Part shown: positions 11,787 through 22,330 of the stretch, piece after piece
Layout of the letters: every line of letters starts with the position of its first letter
Numbering within the stretch: position 1 is the first letter of the stretch
Assembly (NCBI GenBank): GCA_910574455.1
Contig: CAJSYZ010000005.1
Span: forward strand, 3,658,001 to 3,722,000
DNA: 64,000 bases
Origin: Trichaptum fuscoviolaceum
Taxonomy: Eukaryota > Basidiomycota > Agaricomycetes > Hymenochaetales > Trichaptaceae
Direction of reading: 5' to 3'
Translations under genes and position numbers: made by a program
The notes under the pieces: model-generated
Seen by the model: the letters and a program-made list of their open reading frames with translations, nothing else
Databases searched by the model: none
Told to the model about the DNA's origin: nothing

Positions 11787-13184
11787 CTTTTGGCCGCGTC
11801 CTCGCATCACTGAAAGTTTATTAGGAAAAGGAGGAAATATCCAGATACAGGATCCGAAGACAACTTCCGCATGGCCTAGTGTACGTCCGGCTGCGAAACG
11901 GTCTGTTCGATTCTCAGCTGTGGGATCAACTTCACAAGCTGTAACAGGCAGATGTAGCCAGTTAAAATTCACCCAGGTGGTAATGGTATATCAAAAAAGC
12001 GAGTAGCAAGTCTTCGGAGTGAGATATGGTGGCCAATGCACGAAATGTATCAATCAAAGCATCATTAAGGCCGAGAGACATTCACAGAGTGTAGATCAGT
12101 TGCATTCTAGTAGCCTGTGAATACTTTAGTTTCCGTTGAGAATTATTCGCCAACAGTGATGAACATACATACGTATTATAGATGACCAAATTCCTTCGAA
12201 CACGGCTAAACAGAGGATGGCACAAAGAGGGGACAGACAGGAATTAGGAGCCGTGTTTGATATTGAGACGAACGAAGGTGAGAAATACAGTCCATCGAGT
12301 CCACAGTAAATGTGCCGTGGAGTCGGCTTGAACGTTCAACTCTCGTTGTCCTCCCAGACCAAGCGAACGGGCACGACACCTTTCAGACAGGAAAGAAAGA
12401 AAATTGACAGCGTCCATCCTATGTGATGTCCAACCGTTATAGACCATGCTTACACCTCCGCCGCGCAAGCATTCGTTGTTGCACCACAAAGATAATTGTG
12501 AGACGTGGGTCTCCACCCTGTCCAACGGACATATCTCTTGTAGACCTTTGGGAAGCCATAGGCTGGTGGTACGTGTTTAGTTACTCGAGAGCAAAGATTG
12601 GTCCCAGCATGCCGGTGAACAAGTCTAGTGTGGGTGTGTTATTGGAGAGAACTGCGACGAACACTGGATGCATCACCCAACAGTCACGTTTAATTTAGCT
12701 TGTGCTAAAGATAGCGGACTTATTTCAGCTCTGTGGAAGGCGCATCATTTCAAAGTGCGATATTCATAGTCGGCACGTCTAATCATAGGTCTTGAAGGAA
12801 AGAGAACCTATCGTGGGGGTAAATCTGAGAATAGAGAAGCAAAATGGAGTAAGTCTAAACTCATGGTCAGCGTCGCCGGACAACCACGACATAGAGAACT
12901 GCCTCACACTAGACTTCCTTTGCATAATGTTGCTCGTCGCCACTCGCTTTCACACACACCGAGGGAACGTCATCACACCAGGTCGGAATCGGGCTGGTCC
13001 TCAGTGAGCTCTGGGAGCAAGATCGCGTGCAATGTATAAACATCGTACATTTTTTCAAGACGAACATGAGATCGGTGTTAGGATACATTACTCGGAGAAA
13101 ACAATCGACGAAACACTGATGTTACGGTAAGCCTATCGTATATATAGCGATGATAAGAGGGCGCACTTACGATAAAAATCAGGT
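11787..13184. other. Intergenic, no gene seen
   Basis: About 1.4 kb between the peroxidase promoter and the 3' end of the SAP-domain gene. I find no recognisable coding sequence, repeat or RNA gene. Confidence 0.5.
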
Positions 13185-14359
13185 TCAAGCCTTTACAGGG
13201 AGTCCAAAACGTTCAGCCCGCTTCCGCCTGCGTTCCTGTTCTTCCGTGTCCACATTCTCCACCTCAGGCGCAGCCCGCTTCTTGCTGGCTGTAGACGAAG
13301 CTATATCAGTAGCCTCTGCCTTCATGCCGAAGCGCTCCGCGCGCTTTTGCAGTTTTTCGGAGTCCTAAAGTGTGTAATGCGCTTCTGTGAATTCGTCGGT
13401 CAGAGCACGTGTAAAAACAAGCCTACCTCCTTCACAATCACCCGAACGCCTGGAGATGTCTTTCCGTTGGCTCCGTTAGCCGCTGATCTAAGTGTAGTCG
13501 ACTTATCCGTAAGCGACGTCGTAGCCCTCGGTGGGTTTACCTGCGCCTGCCCCGCCTTCGCTGGCCGAGGCTTCTTTGGCTCTACGAGGGGTATTCCGAA
13601 ACGTTCCGCACGCTGCCGTCTCCTTTTGGTCTCCTCATCCTCCTCTTCTGGAGCGGTTTCGGTAGTAGACTTGTTGGCGGCAAGTTTCGCTTCAACCTTG
13701 GAACTCTATAAGTTGAAAGTCGAATATAAAAGGAAGCCAAGTGGTTGAGAAAGGATCGTAGCGCTAGAAAGCTTGACAGAACGAACGGGTTCGGATGAGA
13801 CGGACGCTGCTGCTGCTTCCGCTGTCGTGGACGGTAGCGACTCTGACCCTCCTCCATAAGTAGTAACCTGTCCTGAAGCTTCTGACGCTCCTCCACCAGA
13901 AGACCAGTCAAATCTGCCATCGACGTTTAAACTTCAGTCGTTCTCCAGCAATTGTAGCAAACTCACTGCTCAGGTGGTGCAAGCTAATGGACAGATATTT
14001 CAACATTTCTGAAAAGCTAGCGTACCTACTCACTAGGTCATTTGGCCCAGCAGGTGTTTCGCTCGCCAACCTCGAATCTGCGATGCTCGGAGGAGGTTGG
14101 GGTGTGCCTCCTCCTGCGGGCGTAACAGCATACTTCGCTCTGTCCCCGCCACCGCGCGTTAGCTCAAATACTTCGAGAGCAGCGGGTGTTTCGATGATTT
14201 TGGCAATCAAGTCCGGCTTGTTGGCCTTCGCAGGAATTGTCACTCCTGCTTTCGTGAGGATCTCCTTCAGTTCGACGACTTTGAGGGCCTTCCTATAAGT
14301 TCTATTAGATTTATGCAGAGACATATGTTACACACAGCAACTTACAGCCTTGATTCCAT
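13185..14359 (-). CDS. THO1/SARNP-like SAP-domain mRNP protein
   Basis: Nucleic-acid-binding protein of the THO1 (yeast)/SARNP (CIP29) type, which works in nuclear mRNA packaging and export. Five exons on the minus strand, 14359-14346, 14292-14026, 13913-13778, 13705-13427 and 13364-13185, give 291 aa. Residues of about 5-40 form a SAP helix-turn-helix (VVELKEILTKAGVTIPAKAN). A low-complexity middle follows, then three copies of the RAERFG signature of this family (RAERFGIP, RAERFGMK, RAERFGLP) spread over exons 4 and 5. The first exon is only 14 nt (M-E-S-R). It was chosen because it joins in phase and removes an intron carrying an out-of-context ATG. The intron between exons 2 and 3 uses the second GT, which restores the frame. 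No damage is seen. Confidence 0.85.
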
Positions 14360-15323
14360 ATTGTCAAATGGTTGAGAAAGCAAAAAGGTATAGTAAGACT
14401 CAGTGACTCAAGTGTGCGGCAGCGACTATGAGCGTTCCGACACCAACATCGAATTATGGAGGACCCCGAGCACGCCACACACAGGCATTTGGGAAACTTC
14501 TTTTTGCCGAAAGTCACTTAAGCGTCACTTAAACGTCCTGAGTGACTGTAAGTTGATGAGTAAAGTAACATTTCACTGATTCATGCATGTCCTCCCTATA
14601 TTCAGGACCAGCATATCCTTATGCAATATACTTATACCTACAGCCTGAGTGTTTGACCACTCCTTGGAACCCAATCATTCCTTGAAACAATTTGATTTCC
14701 TCCACTATCATTGAACCTCTTGGTTCCAATCTTTGACTTAAGTGTATGGATGGGCTATAGGTATGGCTGTATTAAATATACCATTGATCCGGTGAGATCC
14801 AAAAAATTTAGACACAGAATTGTCTTAAAATCAGCATTTTGAGTTATAAACACATTGTTATTTCATTTTTATAAATTCAACAGCAATTCCAATTTCAATT
14901 GTCTTTGGCTCAAAGGATACATGGTTTGTGTTATAGCATATACTCTCTGTAACTCTGTAAGAAAATGATGTCAAAGTCTTGTATAGCAATTGATATGTTT
15001 TGCAGCTTGGGTTGTGACAACATTGGTTGGGAAATATGCCTTGATTAGGACAACTACACGAGAATTTCATGCTCACGTCACACTTTGTGACTGTGTTTCA
15101 CAGACGGGTAAAGTGTGACATTTTCTTCAAATTAAAGCTTTACTTCTTCTTAATTCATGTAGACCACTTGATTGCAGGCTATTGCATGATATGATATAGA
15201 GTATGTATCCAAAGTAGTACATGAGGAATATCAAGCATTTAACTGACGATGTGAATTAAATTCTAGATTTTACGAATAGATGTTTCAAGGAGTGTCGAAA
15301 CACTGTATTGAGAGTCTAGAGAG
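14360..15323. other. AT-rich intergenic DNA
   Basis: About 960 bp of AT-rich sequence between the last ordinary gene and the first transposable element. I see no gene, repeat or RNA in it. Confidence 0.5.
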
Positions 15324-16411
15324 TGTTAACAGAAGTCACGAAGAGATCTGAAGGTAGTGGCAATAGCACAGGTGAACACACAGTTTGAGGGGACTGATAA
15401 CTTGATGATATTCCTGAGCCTATACGCTCTACTTATATACTGTACAGAGAACAATAGAGAGAAACACATAGAACACTATGGAACAATGCACAGACCATGT
15501 GTCACGACAACACCTAACGCCCGACGAACGAACAATCCCGCACCCATCAATATTCCCGCCAACAATCCCGAAAACCGGCCCGGCACCCGTATCCCGGGCC
15601 TCATGGCACACACTCCCCAACACACCAACATACTCACGAACACGTTCCCCGACCACGCCTTACGACCACACCCTACAACCACGCCCTACGAACATCCTGA
15701 CAGGACCACGCCCCAGAAATCTATTCATTTACATTTCACTCCCATTATTCCCCGAAAACACGTCTACTATCCTTTATCTTCATTTTCCAATAACTCTGAT
15801 CACATTCCCGTCGCTCTTTGTTCCAGCAGACATATCCGTTTCCTTGTGTAAGTAACACGCCCCGCGACATTTCCCCGAACCCCGCGTGTCACTACACGAC
15901 TCACTTCCACGGCCCGAAACATATTTTGCTCCTTACTTTGCATTTCAAACATGTACACGTATATAAACTCGTAGATACTCATCATGTATTCCCCGACTCG
16001 AATATCACAAGTCTTTAGGCTACTCTACGTGCTAGGCCCTCGAGATCCATTCTTGCCTTCTCTTATGCTCTCTCTCTCGCCCTCTCGCTATTCTCCTGTT
16101 TTCTGCCTCTAAATCAACGACTTGTTGCTAAATCCCGCCTACTCTGATCGTGGGAATTACGCCCAGATCCCCCGACTATTCGGTCTCGCGCCAGTGCGCA
16201 CCCGTACCTCTTCGCCTTTGTCTTTCCCGCTCAGCTTTCTTACCTCACGACCGCCCTTAGGCAAGGCTTGGGTCCGGGCCTGACACCATGCTACGTACAC
16301 GACTCATACATGCTGCGCAGTACAACTATTGTCCTAGTCACAATCAGTCAGATCACCGGGTCTATCTAATGAATCAGTTCATCATATGACTCCAAGTGAC
16401 TCATTCTAACA
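15324..16411 (-). mobile_element. Ty1/copia 3' LTR, split by a solo LTR
   Basis: Minus-strand LTR running from TGTTAGAATG (16411) to ...TTAACA (15324), about 297 bp once the nested insertion at 15500-16285 and its duplicated 5 bp are removed. Directly before it on the element strand is a polypurine tract (GAGGAGGAG, 16412-16420), preceded by the end of a copia RNase H gene. A TATATAAG box lies at about 15430-15440. Its 5' partner LTR is not in the window. Confidence 0.7.
15500..16285 (-). mobile_element. Solo LTR (family TGTCAGGCCC...TGACA) with CCATG target duplication
   Basis: A 786-bp sequence with TGTCA...TGACA termini, flanked on both sides by CCATG (15495-15499 and 16286-16290). No internal element sequence is present, so this is a solo LTR left by LTR-LTR recombination. 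It is the diverged, oppositely oriented relative of the LTR at 28466-29262. Shared start: TGTCAGGCCCGGACCCAAGC on the minus strand here. It splits the copia LTR. Confidence 0.85.
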
Positions 16412-16430
16412 CTCCTCCTCAAGCACATAG

Positions 16431-16713
16431 TCAGATACCATTGACAAAGTGATTGACCTTAGGCTCAGGCAGAGCCTTTGTCAAGATGTCAGCGAAGTTG
16501 TCATCTGTAGTGATGTACTTGACTAGTATCTTTCCAAGAGATACCTGATCGCATGTCCAATGGTAGTAGATGTCAATGTGCTTTGTGCGTGCGTGGTAGA
16601 CATCGTCCGATGCAATGTTAATCACAGACATGTTGTCGCAATAAAGCGTAAATGGCTTGAGATCTAAATTCAGTGCCTGGCCAAGTACCTCACTTAGCCA
16701 GATACCCTCCTTC
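16431..16713 (-). pseudogene. Ty1/copia pol, RNase H C-terminal fragment
   Basis: Minus-strand remnant of a copia polyprotein. It reads EGIWLSEVLGQ, then LYCDNMSVI, then HARTKHIDIYYH and ADILTKALPEPK before a stop. These are the standard C-terminal RNase H motifs of Ty1/copia elements. The upstream part of the gene is cut off at 16714 by the TGTTACGAC LTR-like sequence. The frame is open across the fragment. Confidence 0.85.
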
Positions 16714-17317
16714 TGTTACGACCTGGGGGGAACCTGGGGGCCGGGGCGCGTTAGCGGCTTCCGGGGCAAGGCCTGGGAGAGCACGCGGCAGCGGAGAAGG
16801 CGTGGGGGAACCGTTAAGGACGCTACAACACCTACGGAGTCGCGCAGGGAGCGGGGCTACGGGGGCGAGACGCAAGGGGGCTCGAGGCGAGGACGGGACG
16901 GAGTCAGAGTTGAGGCGGGGACACGGGATAGGAATATCCCGAAGCAGAGTCGAGGCGCGGGGAAACGCAAAGAGTTCGCGGTGCGGGGGATCACGCGGCG
17001 GGATTTCAGGAGCGGGAAATCTGGAGCGGGGGATCTTACGCGAGAATCGCGACACGGGGGATCAGCGTGGGAAGCTCAGAGCGGGGGCGCTGTCGGGAAT
17101 ATCAGAGCGGGATTCTTGCGGGAATCTCAGAGCGGGATTTGTGCGGGATTCTCAGAGCGGGATTCTGAGCGGGACTCAAGGCGGGATCACAGAGCGGGAT
17201 CCGGGGCAAGACAGAGACAAGAGAGCCAGAGAGCGGGCGTGCTCAGGACAGGAGCAGAGAGCTCAGGGTAACCGGGATCTCAAGGCAACACTTCTGTATC
17301 AGGAGGAGGTTCCCTAA

Positions 17318-17440
17318 GGAAGCACTCGACAAGTCAGCATTGTAAACTACACTAGAGACAAGACAGAAACACACCTAAGGAAGCACTCGACAAGAGGACA
17401 AAAGTGAGTGCTCCTTACGGTGGCAACAGGTATTTATCTA
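17318..17440 (-). promoter_or_regulatory. Predicted LTR3 promoter/self-primer module
   Basis: On the minus strand a TAGATAAATA box (17440-17431) lies about 25 nt before ACTTTTGTCCT (17405-17395). By analogy with G1 and G2 that 11-mer should be the transcript start and self-primer. The two GGAAGCACTCGACAAG repeats lie next to it, and the second can pair with GAGTGCTCC to form a hairpin. Confidence 0.5.
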
Positions 17441-18776
17441 CGGGGCAGAATCTACAGGGAACGGGCATGCACAAACGCGCAACTAACTAGTTACACAATC
17501 TTGCGGGCAAAGGCCGCGCATACAGTGACGTGAATCCAGGATTCGGGATTTGGTGCGGGGAACATCTGGGCAAGATCTAAGGGAACGAGCGTGAAGCATG
17601 GTCAAGTGAAACAAAGAGAACTAAAGGAATGTAATTGTGCGTGAGGTATCGAGCTGGCGCACAGGCAGTGGGGTAACGAGCGTGGGGGGCGGATGTAATG
17701 CATACATCGTCTCGGGATAAGTTGCAGGCAACTTCTGGCGTGGATCAGGGTCGCGGGGGATCGACAGGGACTAACCTCGAAGAGGCCAGTACTTTGATGT
17801 CGTAACGAAGCCTAATCGCGAGGCGCGCGCGGGGCAGGGCGACTAAGGACGGGGTTCGAGTCCTTGCGGACAATGAGATCAATCCCGCACATGGGGTGGC
17901 GGGAACGAGGTCTGCGGGCCGGGACGGGACACTACTAGCGAGACTAGTTGGCTGGCACGTGCGTGGCCAGGCCAATCACCTGGGGCTATCTCAAGACAGG
18001 GTTAGCATCGAGGAGCAGGGAAGCTAAGGTGTTTCCCGTGGACGACAGGAAACCAGCGAGATTCGCGACGGGATTCGAGCGGGGAATCGAGACGGGGTTC
18101 GACCGGGAATCGTAGCGGGATTCTTTCGGGAATCAGAGCGGGGACTTAGCGGGGGTTGTGATGGGAATCACGACGGGATCGAAGGCGGGAATCCTGCGGG
18201 GGATTTGCGCAAGGATTTGCGACGGGACGCGAGGCAGGAAACGAGCGGGATTTCAACTGGGATTGTGCGGTAGAAAGGAGCGGGATTCCAACCGGGAAGC
18301 GAGCGGGGTTTCTACCGGGAATGAGCGGGGGAGTCTGGCGGGACTCTAGTCGGGAAACGAGCGGGGGGAGTTTGGCGGGACTCCAACCGGGACGAGTGGG
18401 GGAGTCTTGATAGGACTCCAACCGGGAACGAGTGTGGGTTGCGGGATTTGTCAGAGGGGACGCTTGACAGCATTCGCGGCGAGGCGGGATTCCTGGTGGG
18501 GCAGGCTAGGGACGAACGAGGGCAGGTCGAGAGGCACGGGACGTCGAAGGGGTTAGCTAGGGCACTGCGGCAGGACAAGCACAGGGCAGGGTTCGTGACC
18601 GGGCAGGATTGCGGGACAGCAATCCTTGACCGCTGTCGTGTTGGCTTACTCAAGGCCAGACAGAGGTCGGCTTTGGACGCAGTGGATCAATCTCCTAACT
18701 GCACTTCATGACTGTGGACGCGAGGCCGGGATCTTGTATCCGGGCATAGTCGAGAACCTATGAGGTTTCGGGATAG

Positions 18777-18852
18777 CTATGGCTATGGCTATGGCTGTGG
18801 CAGGCTATGGCTATGGCTGTGGCAGGCTATGGCTATGGCTGTGGCTATGGTG
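18777..18852. repeat. Short tandem repeat, GGCTATGGCTGT type
   Basis: Nested repeat of CTATGG hexamers ordered into about three 22-bp units ending in GGCTGTGGCAGG. It lies inside the G-rich LTR3 sequence. Confidence 0.8.
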
Positions 18853-19222
18853 AGTGACTTCGGGACTATGGCGAGGTACGGGGTTCGCTGGAGCGGGGAA
18901 CAGAGCATGACGGGAGCGGGGAGCAAGCGGGGGATCATCCTAGAGTCGGGGGAACGACGAGGCGGGCTAGGGATGGATCGAGACACGGGGACAAGGCGGG
19001 GGACTGACGAGGAGACGTGGGCGAGGACAAGCAGGGGCGAGGAGGTCGTAGCGGGGTGGAACTCTTAGCAGGAGAATGCATGGCAAAGCAGAGGTTCTTC
19101 CGGGATCAGAGAGCGGGGGATCCTTTCGGGATCTTAGCCAAGGTCACGATTTCGGGTTTCAGTATACCGGGTTCTGTTCGGGATTGCCTTACACATGTTG
19201 GGGTCCTGGGGGATCCCAACAG

Positions 19223-19362
19223 CGACTGGCCATCAGCACCTGGCGCCCACTTACTACTCGCTTGGAAAGCAGGCATCACCAACCTGCTGGACATTCACCC
19301 CAACCTCAAAATCGAGTTTCACTGGTGCCCGGGTCACTCAGGCGTCCCAGGAAACGAATGGG
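19223..19362 (+). mobile_element. LINE fragment, RNase H part of ORF2
   Basis: A 140-bp plus-strand piece of LINE ORF2 (DWPSAPGAHLLLAWKAGI, then IEFHWCPGHSGVPGNEW). It is cut off on the left at LTR3 and on the right by the poly(T) of copy A. It matches the equivalent RNase H part of copy C closely. Confidence 0.85.
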
Positions 19363-19381
19363 TTTTTTTTTTTTTTTTTTT

Positions 19382-19716
19382 GGCTTTATTATTCCTGAAG
19401 CATAGCTAAGTACATGACCTATCTACGACGGAGGCGCCCGTCATCGAGGTAAACTACGAAACTGGGCGGGAGGTGCCCGCCACCGAAGGTGGCGGCTAAG
19501 TGGGCGCACCGCCTATTAAAGAAGGGAAAAGGAAGAGGAGAGATTGGTTTACATATCACCACGCCCATGTCAAGGCGCAGGTGAACCTACACTACAAGCA
19601 CAGACAAAGTTTAGAAAAGAGGGCGTGTCCGGGCACAGTACCTGGGCGTTAACCTGGGTAAAGCACCGTTCTGTCTGGGATCGCTGGTGCCTCATACATA
19701 AAAGAAGTAAGTTGCA
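19382..19716 (-). other. LINE copy A 3' UTR
   Basis: About 335 bp between the ORF2 stop and the poly(A) tail. It ends with an AATAAAGCC polyadenylation-like sequence and holds a stable hairpin (CCGCCACC stem, UUC loop). The same UTR occurs at 37159-37494 and 47860-48193. Confidence 0.75.
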
Positions 19717-21155
19717 TCAAAGATCAAGAGGAGGGTCTGAAACGTGACCGTTAAAATCATAAAGATCCGGGTCCGTGTCCTGAGTGCGTGGTCCAAGGGC
19801 GCGCCGTACGTACACACGAAGGGTCGTCAGGTCCATGTCCTGGTCGGTTGGGAGGCCATCTAGCTCCATCATCGCAAATGCAAGGCGGATGGCAGCTGAG
19901 GTGCGCTGAGTGGGGCGGTCGAGATGCCTAGTGAACTTAAGCCACTTGCGAATCACGTCGATAAGGGGTTCGTCTGCCCACTCTGTGTGGTGGGCTGGGA
20001 GTGGGGTGCCTTTGGGCCAGACCTTACCAATCCAAGGGCGGAAAGTCTCGCAACCACCAAGTATGTGGGCGGCGGTCTGGGCAGGCCAAGGGGGGTGATT
20101 GTGCCAACGACAGTAGGTGATCAGGCCGTTTCTGCGCCTATATTCTGGGCTCATGCGCATCCAGTACGCCCCGAAGGGGCCAGCGCAGCAGAGGACTTGA
20201 GCAACTGCTGAAATCTCAGCGCGGGGGTAGGTGTCCGACATCTCCATGAGTGCGCGCGGACGACGTTTTGGTGGGCCTGTGATTGCCAAGTACTTGTCGG
20301 CAGTTGAGGCAGTAGCATGGGCGAGGTGAGCCTCCCATTGCTTCTGGGCGTTGAGGGTGTTCTGCTCGCGGAGGGCGGATATCGAAGGAAGGGAAGATGA
20401 GGGTGGCAGTTCTGTGGCTTTCTTTGCCTCTTCATCAGCCCATTCGTTTCCTGGGACGCCTGAGTGACCCGGGCACCAGTGAAACTCGATTTTGAGGTTG
20501 GGATGAATGTCCAGCAGGTTGGTGATACCTGCTTTCCAAGCGAGTAGTAAGTGGGCGCCAGGTGCTGATGGCCAGTCGCGGACAAGGCGAAGGGCGGTTA
20601 GCGAATCTGACATGAAGACAATGGACTCCACTTCCAGGAGGTGGCGGCCGAAGTGAGAGGCGGCCCAAGCTGGAGCAGACGCAAGGGAGAAGATCTCAGC
20701 GTCAGTGGCAGTGGCGATTTTGGGGGAAGCGCAGTGTCTGAAGCCCAAGCGATGGTGACCGCGCATAGCGACAATTGCTGAGCCAGACTTGTGCTCGAGT
20801 CTGGAGCCGTCTGTGAAGATCTGGACGGAGGTGGTGGTGCACAGAGAGTTGGCAGATGCGACAAACGCCTGGCGAGTGTCAGTGTCAACGGGACCGGCAG
20901 GGATGGCAAATTTGAGGCGTCCTCCAGCAAAGGCAAGTGGATCCTCCCAGGGAGAGTGTGTGTACGCAGGGACCTGTTGGGCAATCGGGACACGGTCGGC
21001 AAGCGAAGAAGAGTACAGGCGTGGTTTTTGTGCTGCAGGAATAGCACGTCTACCTACAGAATGAGGAGTGCGCCAAAGGCGAAGAGCATGATTAGTTTTA
21101 AGATAATTGAAATAAAACTGAAACGGGGGCATAGAGCAAAGATAGTTGGTGCTTA

Positions 21156-21230
21156 GCCACCAGTACCAGCTAATAATCTTATAGAATTGCGGTAATTATC
21201 GCAACCCGATTGTATAGTTATCGCGGTAAC
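21156..21230 (+). repeat. Left terminal inverted repeat
   Basis: 75-bp TIR starting GCCACCAGTACCAGC. Its inner 44 bp match the right TIR perfectly. It contains the near-palindromes GCGGTAATTATCGC and GTTATCGCGGTAAC. Confidence 0.85.
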
Positions 21231-22059
21231 TTCGGCAGGCTTTCGGTAGCTCGTTCTGCCTTTCAGCTCTGCCTGGGCCGCGCGTGCCGATGCTGCCTTC
21301 TCAGGGCTTCGCCCGGCAGGACAGCAGGGCCCCGTACTCATTTGAAAAAGATATTAAATTCAATTTCAGAGTGCCTGGACAGTAGTCCAGGGACTATCTT
21401 TAATTACAAATAAATACTTTAAATACAAAATAGCATGCGCTAGGCGGTGCGCGTGGCGGCCTTGCGCGCGCGCGCGCACGCGGCGGGGAATAGCGCGTCA
21501 TTCCCGCCACCCCCGGTGGGGTGGTGCGCAGCCCGTGCTCGGCGCGTCGAGCCCTCTACCCTCAGATCAAGTCCCTGAAGCAAAAAACTAGAGGCATACG
21601 AGTGCACCGCAGGTGAGGAGAAGCGCGGCGCGCGGGCCCTTGCTTCTCGCTCCCGGACGCGCTGCGGCTGTTTGTCTCTGCGGGCGGCCGGAGCGAAGTC
21701 CTCAGAAGGACTAAGTCAGGGTATTGACTTTCGGTTGCTCTCAGATCACACAGGCACACAAGACAGTTCCGGGTGGGTTTCTCTACCCATCCGACGTTCT
21801 CGTCCTCGGAAAGGATGCTTAGCTCGATTTTGAAGCGGTGAGGTTGAGGAAGGTGGGCTGCTTGCGAAGGATCTGCTTGAGGATAGGTAGGGTTTCTTGA
21901 AAAGGGGATAGTGTGCGAGCTCGCAAGCGTTTATCACGCACAGCTCAATCGATCATGGTGCACCTGCAGAGAAAAGCGTGCCACTGTTGGTCAAATCTGT
22001 GAAAACAAAAACAGAACAAAAGAAGTGAAGACGTACTTTGGTTGCTGCTATCAGCAAGC

Positions 22060-22330
22060 AGCACCGCCCGCGAGTAGAGCTTCTGCATGATGGGGTTCGC
22101 GACTCTCTCGAGCTCCTTCTGCTTTTCCTCATACTTCTGCTTCGATGTATCCTGCGAGGCGTCAAGCCATGAGATCGTCTTGCTGACGGAGGTCTCTGGC
22201 GGCCTCGACGTCTCTGGCGACCTCGTCCTTGGCATTGAACTTGTCCTTGAGCTTCTCGTCGTCCAAAGAGTTGCGGAGGTTGTAGGATTCGAGACCTTGA
22301 AAGCTGCGCTTGCAAGCATACAGCTCGCGC
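22060..22330 (-). pseudogene. HSP70 C-terminal fragment inside the TIR element
   Basis: Two adjoining minus-strand frames give typical cytosolic HSP70 lid sequence: [19 protein letters not shown] with NAKD, then [18 protein letters not shown], then [18 protein letters not shown]. The frame changes between NAKD and TISWLD, so the piece is broken. The ATPase and substrate-binding domains are missing, and so is the EEVD end. It is probably a host gene fragment picked up by the transposon. Confidence 0.8.

Larger units (their letters stand above)
16714..19222 (-). mobile_element. Long LTR-like sequence (LTR3, TGTTACGAC family), right end lost
   Basis: Starts with TGTTACGACC, the same start as the LTRs of G1 and G2, and interrupts the copia gene. 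It shares the internal layout of the G2 LTR: dense CGGGATTC-type repeats, a duplicated GGAAGCACTCGACAAG (17318 and 17379), AGGACAAAAGT at 17395-17405, and a TAGATAAATA box at 17431-17440. It is far longer than the other LTRs (about 2.5 kb). No proper TGACA end, polypurine tract or target duplication is seen on the right, where it abuts a LINE fragment. It could be one long LTR or an LTR plus unrecognised G-rich sequence. No protein-coding region is recognised. Confidence 0.5.

Noticed and set aside
17845..17865. GGTTCGAGTCC, an exact B-box-like tRNA motif
   Set aside because: No A box, anticodon arm or acceptor stem can be folded around it; it lies in G-rich LTR3 sequence and is probably chance.
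21450..21482. CGCGCGCGCG run as possible Z-DNA or regulatory element
   Set aside because: A short simple-sequence run in the GC-rich subterminal part of the TIR element; nothing further supports a function.
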